A DNA stretch of 46,913 nucleotides from an uncultured Porphyromonadaceae bacterium (GCA_947643665.1 CANRWW010000021.1:1-46913); one strand, 5' to 3'; positions 17,542-26,087 are shown, counted from the stretch's first letter. Notes: generated by a model not told the origin, from the sequence alone. Program-made: numbers and translations.

Positions 17542-19845
17542 TCAGATGGAAACAGAAACACCCGTGGTAAGCGAGCGAGGCATCACCGGACCATAAATGT
17601 AACCTGAGTCGCGGTCATGCCCTTTGTCGAAATCGCGCTGGTAGGAATTGAAAATATTGGTCATGCCGGCAGACACATCAAGCGAAATGCGGCCAAGCAA
17701 CCTGAATGTATATGTAAAACGTAGTGACGCGTCGAAAAACGCGGGAGTGCGCACAGCCATGTCCACCGGAGTACCGGAACCTGCCAGATGCTGCACCGTC
17801 ATAGGACCTGTAAGTGTTCCAGACAGCATGGCTTTAAGTCGGTGTATTATCTCCCAGTTTACGGTAAGGTAACCGTAAATGTCGGGGGTGCGGAACATCC
17901 TCTTTTCAGGGGCTACTGCCGGATTGTCGCTCCACACTTCCGGCCTCTTATATCGGCTCCGCTGCAGAGTCACGCCAGCCTGCATATCTAAATGGCTTGA
18001 GAAAAAAGCCTTTGCCTCCAGGTTAAGACCCATGACACGGGCACCGGAGCCGTTGTATCGCTCCAAAACCGCATTTCCAAGTGCGTCTTTGCCTTCAAGC
18101 TGACGGAGAGCGAATACATCACGCAGGTCAGTAAAGAATCCCTCCACAAGAATGTTTGTCTGTACATTGCCGAACCGCTGATACATGTCTGCCGAAAGGC
18201 TCACACTCTGTGAACTTTCCTGTTTAAGACCCGGAGCAAGGATTGTCACTACACGCTCCCCTCCTACAATTGCCACATGGAAATCCTCGTCATAAGCCTG
18301 TGGCGAGCGGAATCCGGTAGAATACGACGCCCTGAAATTAAAATTGGCAGATGGATTGAAACGCACATTGACACGAGGCGATACTATCGCTTTCTTTATC
18401 ATTGAATGTTTGTCTATGCGTGCGCCAACAAGAAAACCGAACCGCTCGTCGCGCCATTCATTTTGCAGATACGCGCTGTATATGTTTACCTGCTGCAGGA
18501 TATCATGGTCATAGCCTAAGGTCACATCATGCAAGCGGTTGAAAGAATATTCCACACCACCCACAAACTCTGCGGGCATGAACAGGAAGCGATCCATCGG
18601 ATGGGTCCATTGGCCGCCCGCAGTTACAACGACATCCGACGTGCGGCCATATGCATCCGGATCCATCTCAGATCCGTAATAGCTTTTACGCCGTGTGCTC
18701 TGCATGGCGGAAAATATCGAAATATGGTCGCGACGCTGCCGTACCCACAGGTCATACGTGGCTTCAGCCGCATGTATGTTATGGTCTGCTTCCTCGGCCA
18801 CCATCGCCATATGTGGCGGTTCACCCGTGTTATCCCCTCCGCGGCGGTATTCATGGGTATTGTGATATTCAAGCGTAAGGCGCGACGAATCACCCGGACG
18901 GACAAAAGTGCGCGCGCCTATGGTCTGGCTTTTCAATAACGCTATTTCCGTAAAGCCGTCCGCATCATGGTCATATCCGTCGCGGTAACGGCTCTGGCCA
19001 TATACCATGATTCCGGCTTTATTGTTATCTGTGACCACCGAGGCATTGACAGTGGTATTGTTTTCCAGGCTCCCGGAAATGCCGATTGAAGTCAACGTAT
19101 GCGACAGCTGGGCTGAATTTGCCTGTGGATCCTTTGTGATTATGTTGATGGTTCCACCGATGGCAGACGAACCGAACAATGCCGATCCTCCTCCACGCAT
19201 CACCTCAATACGGTCTATCATATTGGCAGGTATATGCTCAAGGCCATACACCCCTGCCAATGCGGAAAACACAGGACGTGAGTTCATCAGTATCTGTGAA
19301 TAGTGCCCGTCAAGCCCGTTGATGCGCACTTGGGTGAAACCGCAGTTCTGGCAATCATTCTCCACACGCACGCCTGGCTGGAAATCCAGCCCGTCTGCCA
19401 GCGAGCAGGCGCCGATGTTACCGAGCAGTTTTCCAGAAGTTATATTCACCAGGGCAGGGCTTTCTCTCCTCCTGGTTTCAGTCTTTGAAGATGTGACCAC
19501 CACCTGGTCCAGCATAAACGCATCAGGGGAAAGCCGGAAATCAAGTTTTGCGGTTTTGCCGGTGGCCACATCGGCGGTGGCTTGACCGGCGACGTAACCT
19601 ACATACCTCGCTTCAATCTTATAAACCCCGGGGGCAAGATTGCTGAAAGCATAATTGCCATCCTCATCGGCGACACATGCCTGTGAGGTGCCCGAAATAG
19701 TAATATTGCAATATGAAAGCGGACTTCCGTTCTCTGTGTCAGTCACTTGGCCGGATATGCTGCCGGCACCGGCAGAAGATGCAAATACATGCATCGTCAG
19801 AGCCATGGCAAAAGCCATGACTGCGGATATCATTCTGTTAGTCAT
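17542..19845 (-). CDS. TonB-dependent outer membrane receptor
   Basis: A 767-residue outer membrane receptor. Signal peptide (MTNRMISAVMAFAMALTMHVFASSAGA), CarboxypepD-regulatory-like domain (about 29-105), a TonB-box-like segment (LDQVVVTSSKTE), plug domain (about 120-230; RIEVMRGGGSALFGSSAIGG) and a barrel to the end. The plug carries a paired cysteine, ENDCQNCGFTQVRINGL. His and Asp are frequent in loops (HDADGF, EADHNIHAAE, HNTHEY). I start it at ATG 19845 rather than the in-frame ATG 48 bp upstream, because only 19845 gives a proper signal peptide. The upstream neighbour encodes a His-rich exported protein, which suggests a metal ion or metal complex as substrate (inference). Confidence 0.9.
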   Translation of the reverse strand: MTNRMISAVMAFAMALTMHVFASSAGAGSISGQVTDTENGSPLSYCNITISGTSQACVADEDGNYAFSNLAPGVYKIEARYVGYVAGQATADVATGKTAKLDFRLSPDAFMLDQVVVTSSKTETRRRESPALVNITSGKLLGNIGACSLADGLDFQPGVRVENDCQNCGFTQVRINGLDGHYSQILMNSRPVFSALAGVYGLEHIPANMIDRIEVMRGGGSALFGSSAIGGTINIITKDPQANSAQLSHTLTSIGISGSLENNTTVNASVVTDNNKAGIMVYGQSRYRDGYDHDADGFTEIALLKSQTIGARTFVRPGDSSRLTLEYHNTHEYRRGGDNTGEPPHMAMVAEEADHNIHAAEATYDLWVRQRRDHISIFSAMQSTRRKSYYGSEMDPDAYGRTSDVVVTAGGQWTHPMDRFLFMPAEFVGGVEYSFNRLHDVTLGYDHDILQQVNIYSAYLQNEWRDERFGFLVGARIDKHSMIKKAIVSPRVNVRFNPSANFNFRASYSTGFRSPQAYDEDFHVAIVGGERVVTILAPGLKQESSQSVSLSADMYQRFGNVQTNILVEGFFTDLRDVFALRQLEGKDALGNAVLERYNGSGARVMGLNLEAKAFFSSHLDMQAGVTLQRSRYKRPEVWSDNPAVAPEKRMFRTPDIYGYLTVNWEIIHRLKAMLSGTLTGPMTVQHLAGSGTPVDMAVRTPAFFDASLRFTYTFRLLGRISLDVSAGMTNIFNSYQRDFDKGHDRDSGYIYGPVMPRSLTTGVSVSI

Positions 19846-20036
19846 GTTTGGTCTATTGTTCAGCGGCCACCGGAGCATATGTCCGGCAACCATAAGCCTG
19901 AAAGACCGGTGAAACTACTGGCATTTCAGGCGATCGTTAAAAATGGGATGTTATAAAACAGGAATTACCGGCGATGAGTGCATGTCAAAATCCTAAATTC
20001 CGGACTGCACACTGCCTTGTTTTTCGCCAGGATGCG

Positions 20037-20069
20037 GAGGGTGGTGCCTGGATGGCCAACCTCACCCTC
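20037..20069. terminator. Nested hairpin between the His-rich gene and the TonB receptor
   Basis: GAGGGTG (20037-20043) pairs with CACCCTC (20063-20069), enclosing GCC/GGC. It lies just past the His-rich gene stop and 192 bp before the receptor start, so it could weaken read-through from one to the other. The remaining gap 19846-20036 shows no promoter or riboswitch that I can support. Confidence 0.4.
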
Positions 20070-20080
20070 TTCAATGTTTT

Positions 20081-20425
20081 TTAACAATAGACCGGAGGAG
20101 CACGCAACGAGATCAGATTCTCCCGCGCGACAAAAGATGTAGGTTTATAAAGGCACTCTATTGAATATGCCTGTGTTTCCGGGGCGGATAGCTCAAGGAC
20201 AGCCGTGCCCTGGAAAGCTGCCACGGCGGCATTGAAGCCGGCGATCTGGTCGAATGAATTATGTGTGTGCCCATGCCCCGACGAAGGCAGGTAGGGGTGG
20301 GAGTGGGTTACAGTGCCATAAGTTCCATCATTGTGTGTATGTGTGAAGACTGTGTTCGAGAATATGAAATTCACGAACACCGCCATCATCAGGACAACCA
20401 ATATGGAACGTATTCTTTCCTTCAC
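20081..20425 (-). CDS. Small His-rich exported protein, likely metal-binding
   Basis: A 114-residue protein with an N-terminal hydrophobic segment (about 7-23) serving as signal peptide or anchor, then a histidine cluster from about 28 to 57: FTHTHNDGTYG, VTHSHPYL and GHGHTHNSF together hold nine His. The rest (about 58-114) is ordinary, with one Cys at the C-terminus. Such clusters bind Zn, Ni, Co or Cu ions. It precedes the TonB receptor on the same strand and faces the urea transporter across a shared promoter region. The likely role is metal handling in the periplasm linked to that receptor; the metal is unknown. I do not recognise a named family. Confidence 0.72.
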   Translation of the reverse strand: MKERIRSILVVLMMAVFVNFIFSNTVFTHTHNDGTYGTVTHSHPYLPSSGHGHTHNSFDQIAGFNAAVAAFQGTAVLELSAPETQAYSIECLYKPTSFVARENLISLRAPPVYC

Positions 20426-20450
20426 ACCATAAAACGGTCAGAATTTACGG

Positions 20451-20471
20451 TGCAAAATTACTACTTTTGCA
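20451..20471. promoter_or_regulatory. Face-to-face divergent -7 boxes forming a perfect dyad
   Basis: TGCAAAA (20451-20457), a 7-bp spacer and TTTTGCA (20465-20471) make a perfect inverted repeat. Each half is the core of a -7 box: TAATTTTG on the minus strand (20460-20453) for the His-rich gene and TACTTTTG on the plus strand (20462-20469) for the urea transporter. A degenerate minus-strand -33 (GTTG, 20483-20480) sits at 19 bp. The two promoters overlap almost completely, so polymerase could occupy only one at a time. Confidence 0.5.
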
Positions 20472-20553
20472 AAAAAGTCCAACACAATCATCAAGGAATC
20501 GAAAATCCGCGGGATAAAAAATTTGTAAGTTCAAGACAACCGATAAAGAAAGT

Positions 20554-21501
20554 ATGACGGAAAACAATATAATAATCAGGCGTATATGGATCGGAATAAA
20601 ATCCGTATCCACCGGTGTGGGTCAGGTCATGTTTCAGCAAAGCGCAATCACCGGCCTGATTTTCCTTTGCGGCATTTTCTGGGGCTCATATGAGTGCGGC
20701 ACTCCTCAGGTAGCGTGGGGAGCGCTGGCAGGTACGATTGCCGCCACCTTGGCGGCATTTCCCGTGAATACAGGCTGTTCCGAGGGGAGATCAGGGCTAT
20801 GGGGATTCAACGGCACACTTGTGGGATGTGCCTTCCCCACATTCTTTGCCCCTACCGTCTTTATGTGGTGTTCGTTGGTGCTCTGTGCAGTGCTTTCCAC
20901 ATGGGTGCGCGCAGGGATGAACAATGTCCTGGGCAAGTTTCATATCAATTCGCTGACTTTCCCGTTCGTGCTCCTCACATGGATCTTTCTGCTCGCCTCA
21001 CGAGTGATGGATAGTCTTATCCCGTTGAATGCTGCCGCACCGGTATCATCTCCAGACGGATTCTCCATGGCATCGCTCGCCATATATTGGCTGAAAGGCA
21101 TATCGCAGGTTTTTCTCATAAATTCATGGATCACCGGAATATTGTTCCTGATAGGACTTGCGGTATGCAGCCGCATGGCTGCCGCGTGGGCAATGGCCGG
21201 ATCTGCCATAGGTATTGCAATAGCCTTTCTCTTCGGTGCCGATGCATCTGGAATAGAAAACGGACTGTTCGGGTTCAGTCCCGTATTGACGGCTATCGCT
21301 GTGGGGTGCGTTTTCAACAAGCCCGGCCTACGGTCTGCCATATGGACCATTTTCGCCGTTATAACCACTGTATTCATGCAGGCGGCCACAAACGCGTTTT
21401 TATCCACATGGGAACTGCCGGCATTGACCGCACCGTTCTGTGTGACAACCTGGATGTTTCTTCTGCCAGCCTGTATCAGCAACGGGAAGTTTTGCAAATA
21501 G
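20554..21501 (+). CDS. Urea transporter (UT family)
   Basis: A 315-residue urea channel of the UT family, which passes urea down its gradient across the inner membrane. It shows the family's internal duplication: the first half has SGLWGFNGTLVGCAFPTFF and the second NGLFGFSPVLTAIAVGCVF, both in place of the urea-transporter signature. Ten or so hydrophobic segments fill the length. The start ATG 20554 is the only good one. No urease genes are in the window. It diverges from the His-rich and TonB receptor genes. Its 3' end overlaps the convergent FprA gene by 26 bp. Confidence 0.9.
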   Translation: MTENNIIIRRIWIGIKSVSTGVGQVMFQQSAITGLIFLCGIFWGSYECGTPQVAWGALAGTIAATLAAFPVNTGCSEGRSGLWGFNGTLVGCAFPTFFAPTVFMWCSLVLCAVLSTWVRAGMNNVLGKFHINSLTFPFVLLTWIFLLASRVMDSLIPLNAAAPVSSPDGFSMASLAIYWLKGISQVFLINSWITGILFLIGLAVCSRMAAAWAMAGSAIGIAIAFLFGADASGIENGLFGFSPVLTAIAVGCVFNKPGLRSAIWTIFAVITTVFMQAATNAFLSTWELPALTAPFCVTTWMFLLPACISNGKFCK

Positions 21502-22645
21502 CGCCGGCAAGCTCCCTAATCACAGGGAGATCGCAGTTGTGGAGCCGGCTATGTAACGTCACCATCGGATCCACAACCGTCATATCTTTCATTTTTAAAA
21601 CAGCATCGCAGATCAGTCTTCCCGCCGCAGGTGCCCACGAACCATTCTCCATGACACCGACCACACGATTGCGGAAATTTTTTCTTGCCAGATGGTCAAG
21701 GAAAGTATGCATGGCAGGGAAAACAGAGCCGTCATATGTAACCGAACAGAGCACCATATGGCTCATACGGAACGCCTCAGCCACGGCATACGACACATCA
21801 TGACGCGCGAGGTCAAACAGCACGACTTCACCGGCATCCTGCTCACGAAGCATCAATGCAAGGCGACGGGCCGCCTCGGCAGTACCTCCGTATATAGATG
21901 CGTATGCCACGAGGACACCCCGGGTTTCAGGCTCATAACGGCTCCATTTGTCATAAAGTGTCCAGTAATGCGCAAGATCATCTTTCAACACCGGTCCGTG
22001 CAGCGGTGCGATCATATCAAATTTCAGCCCAGTGAGCTTACCCATCACAGTCTGCACGCTTGCGCCGAATTTCCCCACAATATTGCAATAATAGCGACGC
22101 GCCTCATCATCCCAACCACAACCCGACGACATGGCAAACGTGCCGAAAGCATCAGCAGAGAAAAGCACCCTGTCTGTCTCGTCTAATGTCATCATCACTT
22201 CCGGCCAATGGACCATAGGCGCGGTGATAAACCGAAGGGTCGTATTCCCCAGCGACAACGTATCGCCATCCTTTACCGCAACCGTACGCGGACTGAAATC
22301 AATATCGTCAAAGAAGTTTGCCAACATCGCTATAGCCTTTGCTGTCGCCACAATCTTCAGGTCGCTATAACGCATCAGCAGCTCATGTATGCTACCCGAA
22401 TGATCCGGTTCCATATGCTGGACAATAAGGTAATCCGGCATCTTGCCTTCCAGAGCCTCCCCAAGCGCCGCAAGCCAGTCGCCACACCTGCGTATATCCA
22501 CAGAATCCACTATCGCGATTCTTTCATCTTCAATAAGATAAGAATTGTACGATATTCCGTTGACCAAGGGGTATTGCCCTTCAAACATATCCAGATTGTC
22601 ATCTTCGGTTCCAATGAACCTTATATTACGGGTAATAGAAACCAT
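21476..22645 (-). CDS. FprA-family A-type flavoprotein (flavodiiron O2/NO reductase)
   Basis: A 389-residue flavodiiron protein that reduces oxygen to water or nitric oxide to nitrous oxide in anaerobes. The N-terminal metallo-beta-lactamase-like domain has the diiron ligands: H77-x-E79-x-D81-H82 in VQHMEPDHSGS, the His of PMVHWPE, the Asp of FSADAFGTF and the His of IAPLHGPV. The C-terminal flavodoxin domain begins near 250 with the FMN loop VAYASIYGGTAEAARRLA. I start at ATG 22645 (MVSITRNIRF); the frame extends 21 codons upstream through the promoter. No rubredoxin domain is fused. The divergent neighbour is a PAS protein, a possible sensor for the same stress (inference). Confidence 0.93.
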   Translation of the reverse strand: MVSITRNIRFIGTEDDNLDMFEGQYPLVNGISYNSYLIEDERIAIVDSVDIRRCGDWLAALGEALEGKMPDYLIVQHMEPDHSGSIHELLMRYSDLKIVATAKAIAMLANFFDDIDFSPRTVAVKDGDTLSLGNTTLRFITAPMVHWPEVMMTLDETDRVLFSADAFGTFAMSSGCGWDDEARRYYCNIVGKFGASVQTVMGKLTGLKFDMIAPLHGPVLKDDLAHYWTLYDKWSRYEPETRGVLVAYASIYGGTAEAARRLALMLREQDAGEVVLFDLARHDVSYAVAEAFRMSHMVLCSVTYDGSVFPAMHTFLDHLARKNFRNRVVGVMENGSWAPAAGRLICDAVLKMKDMTVVDPMVTLHSRLHNCDLPVIRELAGAICKTSRC

Positions 22646-22675
22646 AGCGCTAGCTTTTGCATTAAAATTCAGGTA

Positions 22676-22709
22676 CAAAATTAAACAAAGTTTTGAGTAT
22701 ATTTGCAAA
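22676..22709. promoter_or_regulatory. Divergent promoters of fprA-like and PAS genes
   Basis: Minus strand: TAATTTTG (22683-22676) with TTTG (22709-22706) 22 bp upstream, 31 bp before the flavodiiron ATG. Plus strand: TATATTTG (22698-22705), 21 bp before the PAS protein ATG at 22727, without a clear -33. The two promoters interleave within 34 bp. Confidence 0.5.
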
Positions 22710-22726
22710 ATAATAAAAACGATGCT

Positions 22727-23065
22727 ATGATTCCGGAATATTTACAATGGCCTGATAATGTGAACTGCGCCATAACAGTATGTGATATGGACGGTGTGAT
22801 CCTGTACATGAACGACCGCGCAAAAGAGACATTCGCCTCCCATGGCGACCTCATAGGCAAGAACCTGTTTGAATGCCACTCTGAAGAATCCAAGGCAAAA
22901 ATACGCCATATGCTTGCCACTGGGGAAAGCAACGCATATACTATTTCCAAAAACGGACTTCGTAAAGTAATTTACCAGACACCGTGGCGCCGTGACGGCA
23001 AGATAGTAGGCATGGCTGAGATCTCCATGGCTGTACCTGAAGAAATGCCACACTACATACGCTAA
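22727..23065 (+). CDS. Stand-alone PAS domain protein
   Basis: A 112-residue protein made of a single PAS fold: AITVCDMDGVILYMNDRAKETF is the usual first strand-helix unit, IGKNLFECHSEESKAKIRHML the central helices and YQTPWRRDGKIVGMAEISM the final strands. No kinase, cyclase or DNA-binding domain is attached. Small PAS proteins with this CH(S/P)E motif occur in many anaerobes; the bound ligand is not known to me. It diverges from the flavodiiron gene within a shared promoter region, so a role in sensing O2, NO or redox state is possible but inferred. ATG 22727 is preferred over the TTG/other upstream option because the -7 box lies in the upstream extension. Confidence 0.85.
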   Translation: MIPEYLQWPDNVNCAITVCDMDGVILYMNDRAKETFASHGDLIGKNLFECHSEESKAKIRHMLATGESNAYTISKNGLRKVIYQTPWRRDGKIVGMAEISMAVPEEMPHYIR

Positions 23066-23230
23066 AACAATAGCAAAGGAGCCGGACACTTGAAATAAAA
23101 GACAAAGAAATACTGTTTCAATGAACACCCGCGAGGTTTGGATTGTCTCTTAAATAGGCACTGCATCATACTGATCAACCCTTCATGTGCCTCGCATCGG
23201 AATAAAATTTGTCTTTTTAATATATTCATC

Positions 23231-24730
23231 ATGTCTGCCCAATTCGTCATGCCCCTTCTATTGATTGTCGGCCAGAAGCCTATAGATGTTACACGTTTCA
23301 TCGGCGACAGCGACGGCTTCTCCTATGCAATCGCGCAGTTTATCATGAACATAGTAAACTGGCTGCTTGGGGTTGTCGGTCTTGAGAAGAATACAACCGT
23401 AGTCACTTTCATGTATGCCGTAGTCGTGCTTGGGGTAGCGATCGTGGCAGGATGGATAGTGCAATGGATAGTGCTCAAGGGGGTAAAGGCCATAGCCCAC
23501 CGCTGGGATTCAGACATGTACCATGCCCTGACCAACGTAAGGTTTTTCCATAAAATCTGCCGTATAATTCCTCCTGTAGTATTCCTCATCCTCATACAGT
23601 TCACTCTCTCAAACCATAACGCCCTTTCCAATATCCTTACACGGATCACATTGGTCTATATCACTTTCGTAATGGCAATGGCGCTTTCGGCACTGGTAAT
23701 GGGCATCTGGCAGCAGATCAACACCCATGCCAACAAACGAAAACTGCCGCTCAACGGGATAGCACAACTCATAAAAGGGATTATTTGGATTATCGCAGTC
23801 ATAATATTCGTGGCGATAATACTTGACAAGTCACCGGGAAAACTTCTGGCTGGGCTAGGAGCATTCGCCGCCGTGCTGATGCTTATTTTCAAAGACAGCA
23901 TACTCGGAGTGGTGGCAGGAGTGCAGCTCTCTGAAAACGACAGCCTGCATGTGGGAGACTGGATAAAAGTAAACGGCACGGATGCGAATGGCACTGTGGA
24001 AGAGGTATCGCTTACAGCCGTAAAGGTGCTGAACTGGGACAAGACAACCACTACCCTGCCCCCATATAGCCTCATAAGCTCAGGTTTCACAAACTACCGC
24101 ACGATGCAGAAGAGCAATACACGTCGCATATGCCGCAGCTACATGATTGACGCCGACAGCGTGGTGCCGGCCAGTCCGGAAATGCTTGAACAGATACGCA
24201 AAGTCCCGTTCATGGATGACTACATAACAAAGAAACTCGCACAGAAAGCGGCAGGCAAGATTGCCGACGTAAACAACCCCGACGGACTTGCGGACGGAAC
24301 AATAGACACCAACCTGGGCCTTTTCCGCGCATACATGAAAATGTGGCTTGATGCCAACCCGCACATAGCCCATGACAGCGACTGCTTCGTATCCACTCTG
24401 GAGCAGACCCCCACCGGCATACCATTCCAGGTATATTGTTTCACTGCCACTTCAGCATGGTTCCCATATGAGGCCATACAAGACACTGTATTCGAAAACC
24501 TCGCCGCAATGTTGCGCTTTTTCGGTCTTTATACATTCGAGAATCCTTCTGGCCGCGACACGATAATTGACGGTTATCTCAGCCCTGGCAAAAATATTGA
24601 CACGGTATTCGGTGTCCCCTACCCCTTCTTCAACGGTACCGGCGCACCGTCGCTCCGTAATTCGCCCGGCAATCCCACGGCACAGCCACAAATGCCGGCA
24701 CAACCCGGCTCTAATCAGTCACGCCCCTGA
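23231..24730 (+). CDS. MscS-family mechanosensitive ion channel
   Basis: A 499-residue inner membrane channel that should open under hypo-osmotic stretch. About four or five TM segments precede the MscS core: AKLLAGLGAFAAVLMLIFKDSI-like pore helix around 215-240 (glycine/alanine-rich), then the beta domain VQLSENDSLHVGDWIKVNGTDANGTVEEVSL and a mixed C-terminal domain to about 470. The last 30 residues are Pro/Gln-rich. I chose ATG 23231 (MSAQFVMPLLLIVG); the frame is open to 23138, but those residues are not hydrophobic in a useful way. The 3' end overlaps the convergent purN fusion by 16 bp. Confidence 0.9.
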   Translation: MSAQFVMPLLLIVGQKPIDVTRFIGDSDGFSYAIAQFIMNIVNWLLGVVGLEKNTTVVTFMYAVVVLGVAIVAGWIVQWIVLKGVKAIAHRWDSDMYHALTNVRFFHKICRIIPPVVFLILIQFTLSNHNALSNILTRITLVYITFVMAMALSALVMGIWQQINTHANKRKLPLNGIAQLIKGIIWIIAVIIFVAIILDKSPGKLLAGLGAFAAVLMLIFKDSILGVVAGVQLSENDSLHVGDWIKVNGTDANGTVEEVSLTAVKVLNWDKTTTTLPPYSLISSGFTNYRTMQKSNTRRICRSYMIDADSVVPASPEMLEQIRKVPFMDDYITKKLAQKAAGKIADVNNPDGLADGTIDTNLGLFRAYMKMWLDANPHIAHDSDCFVSTLEQTPTGIPFQVYCFTATSAWFPYEAIQDTVFENLAAMLRFFGLYTFENPSGRDTIIDGYLSPGKNIDTVFGVPYPFFNGTGAPSLRNSPGNPTAQPQMPAQPGSNQSRP

Positions 24731-25854
24731 CGAAGAGAAGCATAATCCTCTGCCGACAACCGGTAGAAGCAGAACGTGGTATCGGCTCCTGTGAATGACT
24801 TGTGTCCCTTCTCGGCATGATGATAACGGAACCCGCACTTCTCGGCCACCCGGCGTGAATTTGAGTTCGCCTCATCGCAACTGATCCATACGGCGGCAAG
24901 TGAAAGTTTGCCGAAAGCATGTCTCAGCAAGGCCGCCATAGCCTCCGGAATAATCCCGTTGCCCCAATGAGGTTTTCCAAGCCAATATCCAGCCTCGGCT
25001 TCATTATCTTCCATCTCCCTGGAATTGCGGCTGTCTCCGAACAGCAGTCCGCAGCATCCGACCGGTTCCCCTGCCTCTTTTAGCACCACGGCATACGTTT
25101 CAGGTGCGGAAAACACATCGCGTATCACCACACGGCTATATTCCACAGACTCATGCGGCGCCCATCCTGCAATAGGCCCTACAGCCGGATCAGACGCATA
25201 TCTGAACAGAGCCGGGGCATCACTGTCCTGCCACGGCCTAAGGACAAACCTGCTTGTTTCCATAACCTCACTGAAAAAAGTGCGGCGTATGACACTTGGG
25301 AAATGCCGCATCTCCAGGGCTCGCACCTTAGTGTCTACATCGTCGGCACTGTCAGACGGATCCACAGGCACAGTGTCCTGGAAAATGATACGTCCTTCGT
25401 CGCAATGCTCGCTTACCATATGGATTGTAATTCCAGTATACCGCTCACCCGCGGCAACTACAGCCTCATGGACGCGGCGTCCATACATCCCCTTGCCCCC
25501 ATATTTCGGAAGGAGCGACGGGTGTATGTTGACCATCCGCTCACGGTAACGCTCTATCAGGAATCCTGGCACCATAAGAAGGAAACCGGCCAGGGCAACT
25601 ACCCCTATATGGTGGCTGTCAAGCAGCGCGGTCATAAAATCCTCGTCGTTGATCCCATCTTTCGGCACCACCTTCACAGGCACTCCATACCTGCCGGCAC
25701 GTGCTATAACACCGGCATCAGCACGGTTGGTCACCACAAGCGCCACCTTGGCACCGCATGGCACCGCTTGAAAATGCCGTATTATATTCTCGGCATTCGT
25801 TCCCTCTCCGGAAGCGAATATAGCTATGTTCTGGTACGTCGTTCCTTTCTCCAT
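24715..25854 (-). CDS. purN: PurN-GNAT fusion: GAR formyltransferase joined to an N-acetyltransferase
   Basis: Residues 1-197 are phosphoribosylglycinamide formyltransferase, the third step of de novo purine synthesis: ASGEGTNAENII near 14, catalytic Asn109 and His111 in VNIHPSLLP, and Asp152 in SEHCDEG. Residues 198-379 are a RimJ/RimL-type GNAT acetyltransferase starting METSRFVLRPW, with the acetyl-CoA region YWLGKPHWGNGIIPEAMAAL and NSNSRRVAEKCGF. Usual PurN is about 190 residues, so the second domain is an addition. Met198 (ATG 25263-25261) looks like the former start of a separate gene, which suggests a head-to-tail fusion by loss of the purN stop. I start at ATG 25854. A good promoter lies at 25888-25918. 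Confidence 0.9.
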   Translation of the reverse strand: MEKGTTYQNIAIFASGEGTNAENIIRHFQAVPCGAKVALVVTNRADAGVIARAGRYGVPVKVVPKDGINDEDFMTALLDSHHIGVVALAGFLLMVPGFLIERYRERMVNIHPSLLPKYGGKGMYGRRVHEAVVAAGERYTGITIHMVSEHCDEGRIIFQDTVPVDPSDSADDVDTKVRALEMRHFPSVIRRTFFSEVMETSRFVLRPWQDSDAPALFRYASDPAVGPIAGWAPHESVEYSRVVIRDVFSAPETYAVVLKEAGEPVGCCGLLFGDSRNSREMEDNEAEAGYWLGKPHWGNGIIPEAMAALLRHAFGKLSLAAVWISCDEANSNSRRVAEKCGFRYHHAEKGHKSFTGADTTFCFYRLSAEDYASLRQGRD

Positions 25855-25887
25855 ATATTGTGACGCTTGTTTAATGCTTTTATGCTC

Positions 25888-25918
25888 CAAAATTAAACAA
25901 AAAAGCCCGATTATCAAT
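25888..25918 (-). promoter_or_regulatory. Promoter for the purN fusion
   Basis: Minus strand ATTG (25918-25915), 19 bp, TAATTTTG (25895-25888). The start codon at 25854 is 33 bp beyond the -7 box. Confidence 0.55.
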
Positions 25919-26002
25919 CCTCACATCACCTCTTCGCAAACACTGACCGCCGATCAAATGTATTTATCTAGACATACTTGATTATCATCCAAATATTTTT
26001 TG

Positions 26003-26010
26003 TAACTTTA
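26003..26010 (+). promoter_or_regulatory. -7-like box before the DUF3791/DUF3990 trio
   Basis: TAACTTTA differs from TAnnTTTG only in the last base. A TTG at 25978-25980 lies 22 bp upstream as a weak -33. It is 77 bp before the first ATG at 26088. Confidence 0.4.
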
Positions 26011-26087
26011 CGTTTAGCATCTTCTCATGAAATTTAGATCGTATGACGTTGATGTTGATAACTTATAGCAAGCAACAGAGCATACAC

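Noticed and set aside
19846-20080. Cobalamin or other riboswitch before the TonB receptor
   Set aside because: The GC-rich hairpin first looked like one, but no B12 box or other conserved riboswitch core could be found on the minus strand.
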